64,000 nt of DNA, from contig CH002580.1 of the NCBI GenBank assembly GCA_000149265.1, positions 452,476 to 516,475 on the forward strand, given 5' to 3'. Each line of letters begins with the position of its first letter. Position 1 is the first letter of the stretch. This stretch comes from Ciona savignyi (Eukaryota; Chordata; Ascidiacea; Phlebobranchia; Cionidae). Under the pieces are notes generated by a model, which had not been told where the DNA came from, did not search any database, and worked only from the letters and a program-made list of their open reading frames with translations. This document shows positions 45,901 through 56,118 of this stretch, piece by piece. Position numbers and translations under genes: made by a program.

Positions 45901-48900
45901 CAATACGTGGTGGCGAATTCAATGAAATTCCCATCAAATCCAGATGACTTTCCGGCCGGATAGCATGACAAATTTGGCCCTGTCAAATTATAAATTTTAG
46001 TTTGATAATGCAACAAAAAAAATAAATTAAACACTAAAATATATTCGAAGTATAAAGGTGATGGCCAGTCATAGGTATGTTTTTGCTTTCAAGCCTACAC
46101 ATTGATGTGAAAGAGAATTTGGCACAAAAAATACTGGAAGGACACAACCATTTCCAGCAGTTTTGTGGTTCCTGTAAACTCCGAGAAAAGACACCTACTG
46201 TGTGCACAGTATGTTTTAATGCAACCTTTGCCCACATTTTTTTTATTACGTTAAAGCTTTTAAAGAGAGAGAGAAAGTCTGAGAAAATTCGCATACTCTA
46301 ATAAAAACAACAGTGGAATTAAGAGATGTAGGCCTACCTGAAGAGTATTTGAAGATACATAAATAATAATGTATTTTTAGATAAATAAAATATTGTTTTT
46401 TTTCCTAATCCTACGACCAAAATGTTTATTTCATTTATTGTCTCTATAGCAGTAGAAACAGTTTCGCTTCTTGGGATGTCCCATATGTGATCTTACCAGT
46501 TTATTTACGTTTTTGGGGGTTTTGAATATCTTTACAGTTGTAGTGCGCACTGTGTTTAAACTTTTATTATAAAAACTTTAATTATAGTTTAGTTTTAAAG
46601 AAAAGTAGCCGGAAAACCAATTCGGAATCTAAGTTTCTTCTCTTAAATTAAAAAAAAAAAATTGGGATGGATGAACCTGTAACATGAAATTAGTGACATA
46701 ATATTATTTTGATGATGTCATTAAACCAAAATTATAATATACTAAAAGAACATTTTGCTTTAACTATAACGCGCGATACGCTAAAGCACTACAAAGCATA
46801 AACGGTTAAAACGCACAAACTTTGCAAAAAGAAATATCAAAAAATTCAAATTGTCTAATCAGCATAGTTTTTGAATTTGAACGCATTTATACAGAAAAAT
46901 AATTTTAAAAGAATGTTTTGTAATAAGTTAAAATTTGCACGAATCTGACAAGAATATAGTGTTACAAAGTGGCAGCGATAGGCTACTCAGTTAAATTTCT
47001 TTGATTTAAGATACTAAGAGACTGCCGACACTTTACCTTCAATTTACTAAATAAATAGTATTTCATGCATAGAGAATGACGATGGGTGTGTTATTAGTAC
47101 TTCTTTATTCCATCAGGGTATATAAACCATTTTGAGCATTCTTTTGTTTATTGCCGCTTATTCCTGGTGTAATTTGTTACAATACATAGACCAAAAAAAT
47201 TAAAAAAAATAAAATTCTCTACAACTATGTGTGTAAAGGATGTGTGTACTCGATGTAGATTTACTGTTGTCAAACTGAGATCAGATGCAATAAGGTAATC
47301 TAATCGCCAAGCCCATCAAAACGGTCATTGTTAGAACAATACTTTCTTAACTGTGCATAGATAACAAGTTTGATTTAGTAACTCAGTGACTTATCAATCT
47401 ATTCGTGCAAAATCAAAACTGTAACAATAGAGTTAAAACATTCAGCACGTTATATATTGGTCTATACATGCATGAATAATTTTTTTATATATATATTTTT
47501 TACTTAATATACTTTTAAATGCCTTGGTAAATGTTGCACTTGAAACTTTTTAGTGGAATTTCATTTTTGGGGTTTTTCTTTTTCCACTGTAGCCCCTACT
47601 TTCCGGGCCACCCCTTCTCCTAAAGATGACTCCCCTCTTGCACGGGTCGCTTTACCGCACACTTTTCTTCGAGGCTTAGTGTAATAGTGTAACTTTTCTC
47701 TTAAAAAAATTAATTCTTTTTTTAATTTACTTATTTATTTTATTTTTTTCTTTATTTGGGTTTAGCGGCCACGTCTAATTTTACCGAATTTTAATAAATT
47801 ACTGCTTGTTTTTAGACGTGTTCTAACGACTGTCGTTTTGCCGTTTTTTTCCCGTTTTCCAAATAATCCTGATTTATGTTTTCATCGTGGAAACAAAAAA
47901 TAAACTAAACTTAGCAAGTGTGGTTAGCTGTACCCTTTTATATATCTACATATATATATGGGATAGGATAGAATATTCATGTTTATCGCTATAAATGAAA
48001 AAACGCAAGGGGCATTTACAGTTTACACACAGGCAATCGTCAGATCACCTTGTGCCCACTGTCAGGTTACCAGAGGTTTTTCAGTTTGCTGTTATGATCC
48101 TTGTTACCAAAGCTATTGCAGTGTGTGTGTGTTGATTCAGACATTCCTTTAATTTGGTAGAACCCATTATTCCAATAGGTTCGGTAATTGTGGTTGACAC
48201 TGTAATGGAGCAACAGTAGCAGATGTACAATATAATTTAGTGTACAAAAATACAGAACCAAATAAAATTGTTAACAAATGTTGTTTTGAATGCATACGAC
48301 CAGCAGATGCAGGGAAACAAATATATACCAGTCTACGCATAAATTCTCGTAAATAATGACCATCACCAATTTTGTTGTCATTTTTGTACCTGTATTGAAA
48401 AGAATTTACACTAAACTAGACCTTCTTTTTTAAACATTCCTTTCTGCAATTTCTGTGGGAATGAAACTTAATATCTATGACAAAATTTAAGAAAATTGTG
48501 CAAAATAAAAATGCTCATTGACCCAATTTTTATAAGGTTTACTAAAATTTAAAATCTTTATCCTTGCAGCTATGCCATTGACTTTCTTCTTTAACAACAA
48601 TTGATGCATTATTTGATACAGTCTTTTTACAAAAACATAGTCGAACAAAACTGTTTTTAATGAAAATATGTCAAAAATATATCCAAAAAATATTTTTAGG
48701 GTCAACTGCAATATTTTTAAGCAAAACTAAATTTGCATGTGTTATAGTCCCTTTAAGGGTTGTCGGATATTCACCTTGTTTTTTGTTCTACCCAACGATG
48801 ACCTAACAATGGCAACAAGTTAGATTTCATAAAATTTTAACTTTATTAAATAACTCGTTAATAAATAAATATCTGATCATAATTTATGCCTATAACCAAT

Positions 48901-49421
48901 TTAAACTAGCAAATTAGGATGGGATAGGATATACATGTTTATCCCCGTGAGTGGGAAAACAAGGGGAATTAACACACAGGCAGTCTTCAGATTACCTCGC
49001 ACCCACAATCAGGTTGTCGGAGCTATTGCAGTGTGCTGTGTATAATTCACACATTCCTTCAATTTAGTAGAACCCAATAATACAATAGGTTCAGGAAATA
49101 TCCCTTAAGTGCCTTGCAAAAGGACACAACTGACATACAAGCTAGCGACCAGTTTCAAACCTGCAACCTTTTGGTTGAAAGGTGACGCACTAACCCACCA
49201 GACTAATCTGTCGGACTGATAAAAATAATTGAATAAAAACAATACCACATACCTACGTAGTCACTAATTTTTGCCACAACAGCGAGAGCCAATATTGTAT
49301 ACACTCCAATCCATTTCAGCAATCTATCAACTCCAAGGTCAATAACAAGGTCTATTTCATGCTTTTGTGCAGCATTTTCTAACCCACTAATCACATTTTG
49401 AGCTTGTCCAACAGTAGTCAT
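42942..49421 (-). CDS. Innexin/pannexin-family channel protein, copy A
   Basis: Ten exons (minus): 49253-49421, 45735-45979, 44994-45339, 44616-44705, 44419-44511, 44032-44097, 43941-43972, 43780-43885, 43244-43502, 42942-43185. Phases close to 549 aa. Four membrane helices: about 37-57, 125-155, 434-458, 490-512. The first extracellular loop has C62 and the YCW motif (C83) typical of innexins/pannexins; the second has QDLCVLC followed by VYAIFW, resembling innexin LCVLP...Y..W. A large cytoplasmic loop (about 155-430) contains a serine-rich part and two homologous exons (4 and 5). These proteins form large-pore hemichannels or gap junctions. The start is the first ATG after a CCTAG acceptor-like site. 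Family call is strong; ortholog group is not resolved. Confidence 0.85.
44240..44365 (+). repeat. SINE fragment in channel-gene intron 5 (copy A)
   Basis: Ends with TTTCCCATTCACGGAAACATAAATATCC, the SINE terminal block; earlier blocks are rearranged. The same remnant is at 57420-57495 in block B, partly deleted. Confidence 0.5.
46553..47820. other. 1268-bp stretch present only in block A
   Basis: Lies in intron 1 of the channel gene and is absent from block B (junction near 59660). AT-rich, no ORF of note, no TIR or poly(A) seen. Either lost from B or gained by A; see findings. Confidence 0.75.
47961..48195 (-). repeat. SINE copy in channel-gene intron 1 (block A)
   Basis: On + it starts GGATAGGATAGAATATTCAT and continues through GGCAATCGTCAGATCACC and TTGGTAGAACCCATTATTCC; truncated at the tRNA-like end. 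Confidence 0.75.
48916..49216 (-). repeat. SINE copy near channel-gene exon 1 (block A)
   Basis: Nearly full length: GGATGGGATAGGATATACAT to the tRNA-like end AACCTGCAACCTTTTGGTTG and GGTGACGCACTAACCCACCAG. Its end lies about 35 bases from exon 1. The block B counterpart has lost an internal piece of about 60 bp. Confidence 0.85.
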
Positions 49422-50008
49422 GTTTTTTTTCTAGGATGAAATAAAGCACCTATTAAGTAGGGTTATCTTTCGATTCGGGACCTGCAAGACGGCCACTACA
49501 TATTTAAAAACAGACCAACCTTTTTTAAAGACAGGTCACTCTTTTTATAAAGCCAGACCACTGATTTTTTAAAGGCAGGCCACTATTGATGACCCGTAAA
49601 AGCAAATTAATAAAGTTTTAACTAATTTTTAATTTTCTTCCCTCTAAATTTACGCGTTCCCTCCAAATTTAACATGGGATGAACCCACATCCTTCTCTCT
49701 TAGGTTATTTTCCTCTGCCTGCATGCCAGTGCAAACAACTTCGTGAGACTAGCTCTTTTTTGACTGGTCATTGCAGACATAATAATATTTTGTTCTTTAT
49801 AAAATAAGTGACTTGGTTTTGGTACTGCGTAAACGGGTATGTTATGATATTTCACATAAGACATGTAAACATGTGTATTAATTAAAAAATACCTACAGTG
49901 TTAACAGCATATTCTTTCTGAAAACTGAATATAGCTTTTCAATTAACATTTACATTGTAACCATTATATTTACATCGGTTCACGACAAACGCTGCGCTTG
50001 GTGTAAAC
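49422..50008. promoter_or_regulatory. Upstream region of channel gene A
   Basis: The 5' flank of copy A, conserved in block B (61166-61740). It contains three imperfect repeats of the type CAGACCAACC/CAGGTCACTC/CCAGACCACTG (49505-49590). No TATA box seen. Confidence 0.45.
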
Positions 50009-50230
50009 CAGGGGTAGGCAACATACGGCCCGTTAAGGGATTTTGACCGGCCCCCAGACTGTATCTAACAATAACCTGTAATGTGGCCCAGGTCCGGCCC
50101 GATGTCTGTATCCAACCACACTCTGCGCAGTATTTACTTGTCCCACGCTATAAATCACCTGTCCCGGACAGGCGGACAAGCGTGTATGTCGAGCCCTGTG
50201 AGCTGGGTAGGCGTAGGCCTTTGCTTTAAC
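50009..50230 (+). mobile_element. hAT-type transposon end (fragment)
   Basis: Starts CAGGGGTAGGCAACATACGG followed by GGCCC-rich sequence, a common hAT terminal motif. It abuts GTGTAAAC, which ends block A. No matching right terminus was found, so it is truncated. Confidence 0.65.
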
Positions 50231-50442
50231 ACTAATTTGTCCGAACTTGTGTTATTAAAAATAACTGCCTGCATCTTATCACCAGGCGAGATTCATTGCC
50301 TCATTAAAGAGCTACGATTAGGACCCGAGAGTTAGTACATCGTAAAAGGCACCTTCCATCATATTACTCTACCCATTACAAACTTTATTATTATCGGACA
50401 ATCAAGTCTAGGCCAAGATCAAGTCTGATAGCTGCTCAACTT

Positions 50443-51048
50443 AGTTCATAAAATGCTTGCGAGCTTGCGAGCGAACCAAACGAAGCGAGGCGAAATGAAA
50501 CGAGCGTGTTAACGGTAAAATAAAACAAACAAAGAGAGTTATTTCGTTTCACTTCGGCTCGCATCACCACGCATCGTGTAAACTGAGTTATTTTGGGTCC
50601 ACCAGTGTTATCCGAATTCATCATGTATATTTACAACTTTATCTTAAAAATTTCAACGCAACACATTGACACCCAGCTTAAAAATTTCAACGCAACACAT
50701 TAGACACCCCAGTCTCTCCGGAACGATCGAGCATTTTGCGGGTTTTGAATACTGCAAGATGCTCGCAATGTTCCGGAGAGCTGGGTGTCAATGTGTTGCG
50801 TTGAAATTTTTAAGCTGGGTGTCAATGTGTTGCGTTGAAATTTTTAAGATAAAGTTGTAAATATACATGATGAATTCGGATAACACTGGTGGACCCAAAA
50901 TAACTCAGTTTACACGATGCGTGGTGATGCGCGCCGAAGTGAAACGAAACAACTCTCTTTGTTTGTTTTATTGTACAGAGAACACGCTCGTTTCATTTCG
51001 CCTCGCTTAGTTTGGTTCGGTCGCCAGCTCGCAAGCATCTTATGAACT
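50443..51048. repeat. 606-bp near-perfect palindrome (foldback element)
   Basis: Left arm from AGTTCATAAAATGCTTGCGA pairs with right arm ending GCTCGCAAGCATCTTATGAACT; arms of about 285 bp run inward to a centre near 50745. Close to the centre each arm has two copies of a block containing TTGACACCCAGC...CAACGCAACACATT. Mismatches are few. It could be a MITE/foldback transposon. Confidence 0.85.
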
Positions 51049-51086
51049 GAATGCGACCACAGTGGCGATGATGTCAGATCTGCCGG

Positions 51087-51186
51087 NNNNNNNNNNNNNN
51101 NNNNNNNNNNNNNNNNNNNNNNNNNNNNNNNNNNNNNNNNNNNNNNNNNNNNNNNNNNNNNNNNNNNNNNNNNNNNNNNNNNNNNN
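51087..51186. other. 100-N assembly gap
   Basis: Placeholder gap between the palindrome and a Ty3/gypsy pol fragment. Confidence 0.99.
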
Positions 51187-51188
51187 TA

Positions 51189-51575
51189 GAATCACGCTGT
51201 TTTACCATATTTACTGATCATAAGCCCCTGGTGTCTGCTTTGTCTAAACGCGTCGAGCTCGCCACACCTAGGCAAAGCCGTCACTTAAGTTTTGTGTCCG
51301 AATTTAATTGCACAATCGAGCATTTAAGTGGATCGGACAACACCGTTGCTGATTTCTTGTCGCGTCCCAATGTTAATGCAGTGTACATTGATAACTCTGG
51401 AATTGACTATGTGTCTATGGCCGCTGCTCAGAGTACTGATGAGTCGATTCGCCGTCTGCGCGACTCTCCAGACACCGATTTGATTTTAGAATCTCGACTG
51501 CTTCCAGAATATGGTGTTTATCTATGGGGCGACGTATCGTTGGGTTCTTTTCGTCCAGTTTTATTCCTATTCTGA
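51189..51575 (+). pseudogene. Ty3/gypsy pol fragment (RNase H end)
   Basis: Open frame from the gap edge showing IFTDHKPLVSAL, RQSRHLSFVSEFNCTIEHL and DNTVADFLSRP, the C-terminal part of the RNase H domain of Ty3/gypsy polyproteins, then the linker leading to integrase. It breaks off near 51565 just before another element starts (51583). The 5' side is lost in the gap. Only a remnant of an autonomous element; whether it is the source of the short LTR elements at 34-41 kb cannot be told. Confidence 0.85.
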
Positions 51576-52240
51576 TGAGAACCTGGGTGTCAATAGGTCT
51601 GTGTAATAAAGGGATTTCCAAAATTACTGGAGCATGCAATTAAAACTCAGTAGTTGTGTTGACGTCATAAAGGGATATGTTAAATCACTCAAACTATGTA
51701 CTTGCAATTGCAAGTCGCAATATATTTGTAAACCCGATTAAACCAGAGAAAATTAAAGAGATTTCCATTTATTCATGTTTAATCGAACAAGTAAAACACA
51801 AACAGTTTTGATATTTAACTAGAGAGTGTCAACCACGTGTTTAACCATCACTATTTGTAAAACACATGTCGTATGCCATATATTAATGCTACAGGGTCCC
51901 TAACCACATTTTGTATTTTATACGCTGTGTATGTAGTTATTGTTTCTGCAAGCATAAACGCATGGGTCCCATAGTTATCAAACCAAACTTCTTCCCCATG
52001 TGTAGGTAAAAAAAACAATCGTGTTAGATTTACAAAGATTTCATCACAAATGTTTTAAATTAAAACTTTTTTTAAGTGCTGTATTGAAATAAAGCTAAAT
52101 TCCTAAAACAGTTCGATTTAGTTTTCATGGCTTCGGGGAATTCCTCATGGGCTTGGTAAATAAGTTTATGTTTTTACATATGTGGGTCATGTTAACTATC
52201 AATTCTTAAAGTTTTAATCCGATTTGACGAATCCTTGTTG

Positions 52241-53608
52241 GAGATGTCAGTGCAATGTGGCATGCCTGTCACAATCATGAATCAGGAACATCTTTTCGTT
52301 TTTAAGGGAGTTACCCTAAGTAAATGTTTTCTTTCTTTTAAGTTACACAGGGTGGCTAACGATCTAGCATTCCACCAAATCTGATCAAAATTAGAGCAGC
52401 CGGTTAAACGCCATGTTCCGAAAAGCTATTTTTTTAGAAAAATAACCGTTTTGGATTTTAACGTCTCCGGGGAGTTCCCCTAGATTTATTACCCACAACT
52501 TTGCTCCTGTGTATCTAGACCATGTTGTCTAACAAATGACAAAGCTTTATTACTATTTTATTATTCCTTTTGGTAGATGTCGGGGCGTCATGCCATGCCT
52601 GTCACAATCATGATTTAGGAACAAAATTTTATTTTTTAGGGTATTTCCCTGAATATTATTTTTTAGTTTTTCTAACTGTTAAATTAGTAGGTAATGCACT
52701 TACATTTCACCAAATTTAAATCAGATTGAAGCAACCGTTTAAGCGCTATGCCAAAAAAACTAGATTTTTTAGAAAAAAATACGTTTTGGTTATTAACGTC
52801 TCTAGGGAATTCCCCTAGATTTATCACCCACAATTTTGCTCCTGCGTATCTCGACCATGTTGTCTAACAAATGACAAAGCTTTATTACTATTTTATTCTT
52901 CCTTCTGGTAGATGTCGTGGCGTCATGCCATGCCTGTCACAATCATGATTTGAGAACAAAATCTTTTTTTAGGGTATTTCCCTAGGTAAATTTTTTATTT
53001 CTTCCAAGTGTTAAATCAGTGCCTAATGCACTTACATTCCACCAAATCTTATTCAAATTGGAGCAGCCGTTTAAGCGCTATGCCGCAAAAATCTAATTTT
53101 TTCATAAAAAATACCGTTTTGGTTTTTAACCTCCCAGGGGAATTCCCCTTGATTTATCACCCAAAATGTTGGTTTCTGCATATCTAGACCATCTTGTCTA
53201 ACACATGGCTAAGTTTCATTACGATTCCGTTATTCCTTCTGGTAGATGTCGGGGCGAAATGCCATGCCTGTCACAATCATGATTTGAGAACAAAATCTTA
53301 TTTTTTAGGGTATTTTCCTAGGTAAAATTTTTATTTCTTCCAAGTGTTAAATCAGTGTCTAATGCACTTACGTACCACCAAATCTTATTCAAATTGGAGC
53401 AGCCGTTTAAGCGCTATGCCACAAAAAGCTATTTTTTTCATAAAAAATACCGTTTTGGTTTTTAACTTTCCAGGGGAATTCCCCTTGATTTATCACCCAA
53501 AATTTTGGTTTCTGCATATCTAGACCATGTTGTCCAACAAATAGATAAGTTTCATAACGATTCCATTATTCCTTCTGGTAGATGTCGGGGCGCCATGCCA
53601 TGCCTGTC
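52241..53608. repeat. Four tandem ~335-bp satellite units
   Basis: Units start at about 52241, 52577, 52911 and 53246 with GATGTCGGGGCG-like sequence followed by CATGCCTGTCACAATCATGA; a fifth partial start is at 53580. Each also contains GAGCAGCCG(T/G)TTAA and TCTAGACCATGTTGTC-type blocks. Units differ by roughly 10%. Confidence 0.9.
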
Positions 53609-53618
53609 AAACCTTTGA

Positions 53619-53658
53619 CGAAAAAAAAAAGAAAAAAAAAAAGAAAAAAAAAAAACGG
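53619..53658. repeat. A-rich tract
   Basis: About 40 bases of A with single G interruptions, directly after the satellite array; followed at 53673-53697 by a short hairpin (TCCCAATT...AATTGGGA). Confidence 0.85.
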
Positions 53659-53879
53659 ACAAAAACAATATGTGTCCCAATTTTTCAATTGGGACCCATA
53701 ATTACCAAACATACCTGTGGCCTAGGTATTCAAAATTAATGGATCTTAATACTATAATCCAATTTTAAATGCACTATTATGAACTGTTCAATAAATACCC
53801 TTCAAAAAACGTTTTAAAAGTGGAAATAAAAGTCTGTTTAAAATTGTTAATAGGACATGATTTAAGTTTATTCCTCTTG

Positions 53880-53975
53880 GGTGGCAAAACACACGGGTCG
53901 TCAAATTAACACGCCACCCACCGCCGGGTTACCGGAGCTTTCCCATTGTATACGATGGGAAGGGACATTACGATA
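53880..53975 (-). repeat. SINE fragment inside the TIR element
   Basis: Contains CACACGGGTCGTCAAATTAAC and CACCGCCGGGTTACCGGAGC, matching the SINE body. Confidence 0.5.
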
Positions 53976-54796
53976 GTTTCGTTTACCTTAATATGCACAA
54001 TCTTACTAGGTTGTTTAACTCATTAATCCACAGCTAATAATATATATGTACAAATTGCAAACAGTCTAATATATATTTGCTAGCCATTATATTATGCCGA
54101 GCTAGTTATTTAAGTAGTATTATATCGTTTGTTTGTATTACTGTAGTGCACTTTTTTCACTCTTAAATAAGTCTTATATTAAGTGTGTTAATGTTGTGCA
54201 TTTTGTATGTATGTAGTGTTAATTAATGTAATTTTGCCCTGTAAGTGTGCTTGAAAAGTGTCAATCACACGTTTGTGAAATTTCATTTTAGGTTTTTTTT
54301 GGCTGAATGATTGTTGCATTGAAAGCGACCCTGCCCATAACTTGGAAAAAAAATATAGTTTGTCAAAACTGTACAGTGGCTCTTTAGTCTTGCCTAGTGT
54401 TTGGGCAATTTTCTCCAATTCCCCCCTGGATAAGCTACTTATGCAACACTGTAGTGGTTAAAGGATGTGACATTTTTGTCGCGGAAATAATCTACATTGA
54501 AGGATTTATACTTTTATACACATTTCGTAAAACAAATCATTTCTTCGGACCAGTTCAAGAAGCTAATGCAGTGTGTTATGTATAATTATAGTACAATACA
54601 ATATTTCTAAGAAATCATGTTTCAATCGGTAAACTGCAGCTGTAGCTTGCAAATACATAGTTTGAGTGATTTAACATATCCCTTTATGACGTCAACACAA
54701 CTACTGAGTTTCAATTGCATGCTCCAGTAATTTTGGAAATCCCTTTATTACGCAACAGATTGACACCCAGCTCTCCGGAACATCGAGCATTTTGCC

Positions 54797-54830
54797 GTCT
54801 GCAGCCTGGTTGTACATTCAACCGTATAGC
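54797..54830 (-). repeat. Small inverted piece of the 37.1-kb / 62.2-kb flank
   Basis: The stretch containing GGTTGTACATTCAACCGTAT is the reverse complement of sequence at about 37150-37183 and 62250-62285. It shows that part of the flanking segment also once lay left of block B. Confidence 0.65.
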
Positions 54831-54831
54831 C

Positions 54832-54935
54832 CAGCGGTTCCCAAATCCCAAACTGGGCGCCGCGAGAGTTTGCCAGGGGCGCCGCGAAAGCATGCGGAAG
54901 TTGCTGCATTTATTTATTTTTTTCACAAAAAAAAA
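54832..54935 (+). mobile_element. hAT-type transposon end (fragment)
   Basis: Begins CAGCGGTTCCCAAATCCC and contains GGGCGCCGCGAGAGTTTGCC, a widespread hAT terminal sequence. Only this end is visible; the element is truncated. Confidence 0.65.
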
Positions 54936-55139
54936 ACAGTACAGTGTGTGTTACACCAGTAAAACGTTAATTGGAGATGTTTGAGTCTGGTGTGGAACCC
55001 CATACACTGGCATACAGACATTCGGTTTACTTGTAAAATCCATGTGTTCGGTGTTATTTGCTCACTAACATGGCAATGTTTTCAAATAATGGTTTTGTCA
55101 AATAACTGCTTTGCATTAATTAGTTAAGCTTCTAAATTG

Positions 55140-55275
55140 ATCGCTAGCAAGTCGGTTGTATCCTAACACACTGCAATAGATCCCGACGGTGGGAGAAAGG
55201 TGACCTGACGATTGTGTGTTCGTGTGTTAAACGCATATTGCGTTTTCCTATTTACAGGGATAAACATGAATTTCA
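55140..55275 (+). repeat. SINE copy at the left edge of block B
   Basis: Contains GATCGCTAGCAAGTCGGTTGT and ends in the terminal block TTTTCCTATTTACAGGGATAAAC. Block A begins inside the last part of this SINE, so the duplication boundary lies within it. Confidence 0.7.
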
Positions 55276-56118
55276 TAACCTATATGCTTTTAGTTTGATT
55301 TCACGTCTCATAATAACGGGGACTACATATCTAATCACACAGAACTTTTTACAGAGGGCGTTTAACTAATTATTCTACACTATCTCTCCCATGCCAACTT
55401 GACCTCACAAAAAAGGGGTCACTCAAAATCTTGTCACAGAAAGTCTTACAATTTTTGACAATTTGAAAATGAAGCTTGCTTCTGCAACCTAAACTCAAAA
55501 CCGTCCAAATTTTCACTTAAAAATGTTAAGCCTACCCCTCCGTACAGCAACACCTTTTTCCCAACAAAACAGCTAGCAGATGCACAACAAACAGTTTTAC
55601 AAACCACTGCTCTACTAATCCAAAACTTAAAAACTAAACGAGAACACCGGAGCGCAGGCTAGCACATGCTGCTTTCAACCGTACAAACATTGGGCATTCA
55701 CTATTATTGTTACTCAGCAAAAAGGGAGGCTACCACTCGTCACATTCTGGCATAGAGTTTTATCAAATGGTGATAAGCCATCTATAGGTGTTAGATAATG
55801 TGTATTGGATATACAATGAAAAATGGAGAATTACAACAGGTTTGGACAGACCTGAAAATATAAGCACGACTGCCGTTTTAGGCTTTTGAGCACCAGTTAT
55901 TTCTTAAAACAATGGATCTTAAGAATTATTAATTAAAATAGCAAGAACAACAAGAAAGTATATACACTTAAACGAGTTTAAGAAATATGAACAAAAAATC
56001 AGTTAGGTAAGAAAAATAATGTGTAGACTATATGAAAAGAGTTTAGAACTAGGAAAAAAATCAACGATTTTTTTACTGTTAGGTGGTAATTCATAATTAT
56101 TTAATTTGGTTAATAAAA

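Larger units (their letters stand above)
42018..50008. repeat. Segmental duplication, block A
   Basis: About 8 kb matching 55246-61740 in the same orientation, roughly 95% identical by eye in shared parts, including all ten exons of a channel gene. The left boundary falls inside a SINE end (CCTATTTACA), the right one at GTGTAAAC where an hAT end begins. Block A is longer because of a 1268-bp stretch (46553-47820) and smaller pieces absent from block B. Confidence 0.92.
51583..54770. mobile_element. 3.2-kb element with ~110-bp terminal inverted repeats
   Basis: Left end 51583-51695 (CTGGGTGTCAAT...) and right end 54655-54770 (...ATTGACACCCAG) are inverted copies, sharing landmarks such as GGGATTTCCAAAATTACTGG and the complement of CCTTTATGACGTCAACACAA. 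The interior has no transposase ORF. It carries a four-unit satellite, an A-rich tract and a SINE fragment. The same CTGGGTGTCAAT motif occurs in the palindrome at 50443-51048, so the two are related. Confidence 0.75.

Noticed and set aside
53673..53697. Hairpin TCCCAATT...AATTGGGA as a terminator
   Set aside because: Short dyad in transposon debris with no gene ending there.
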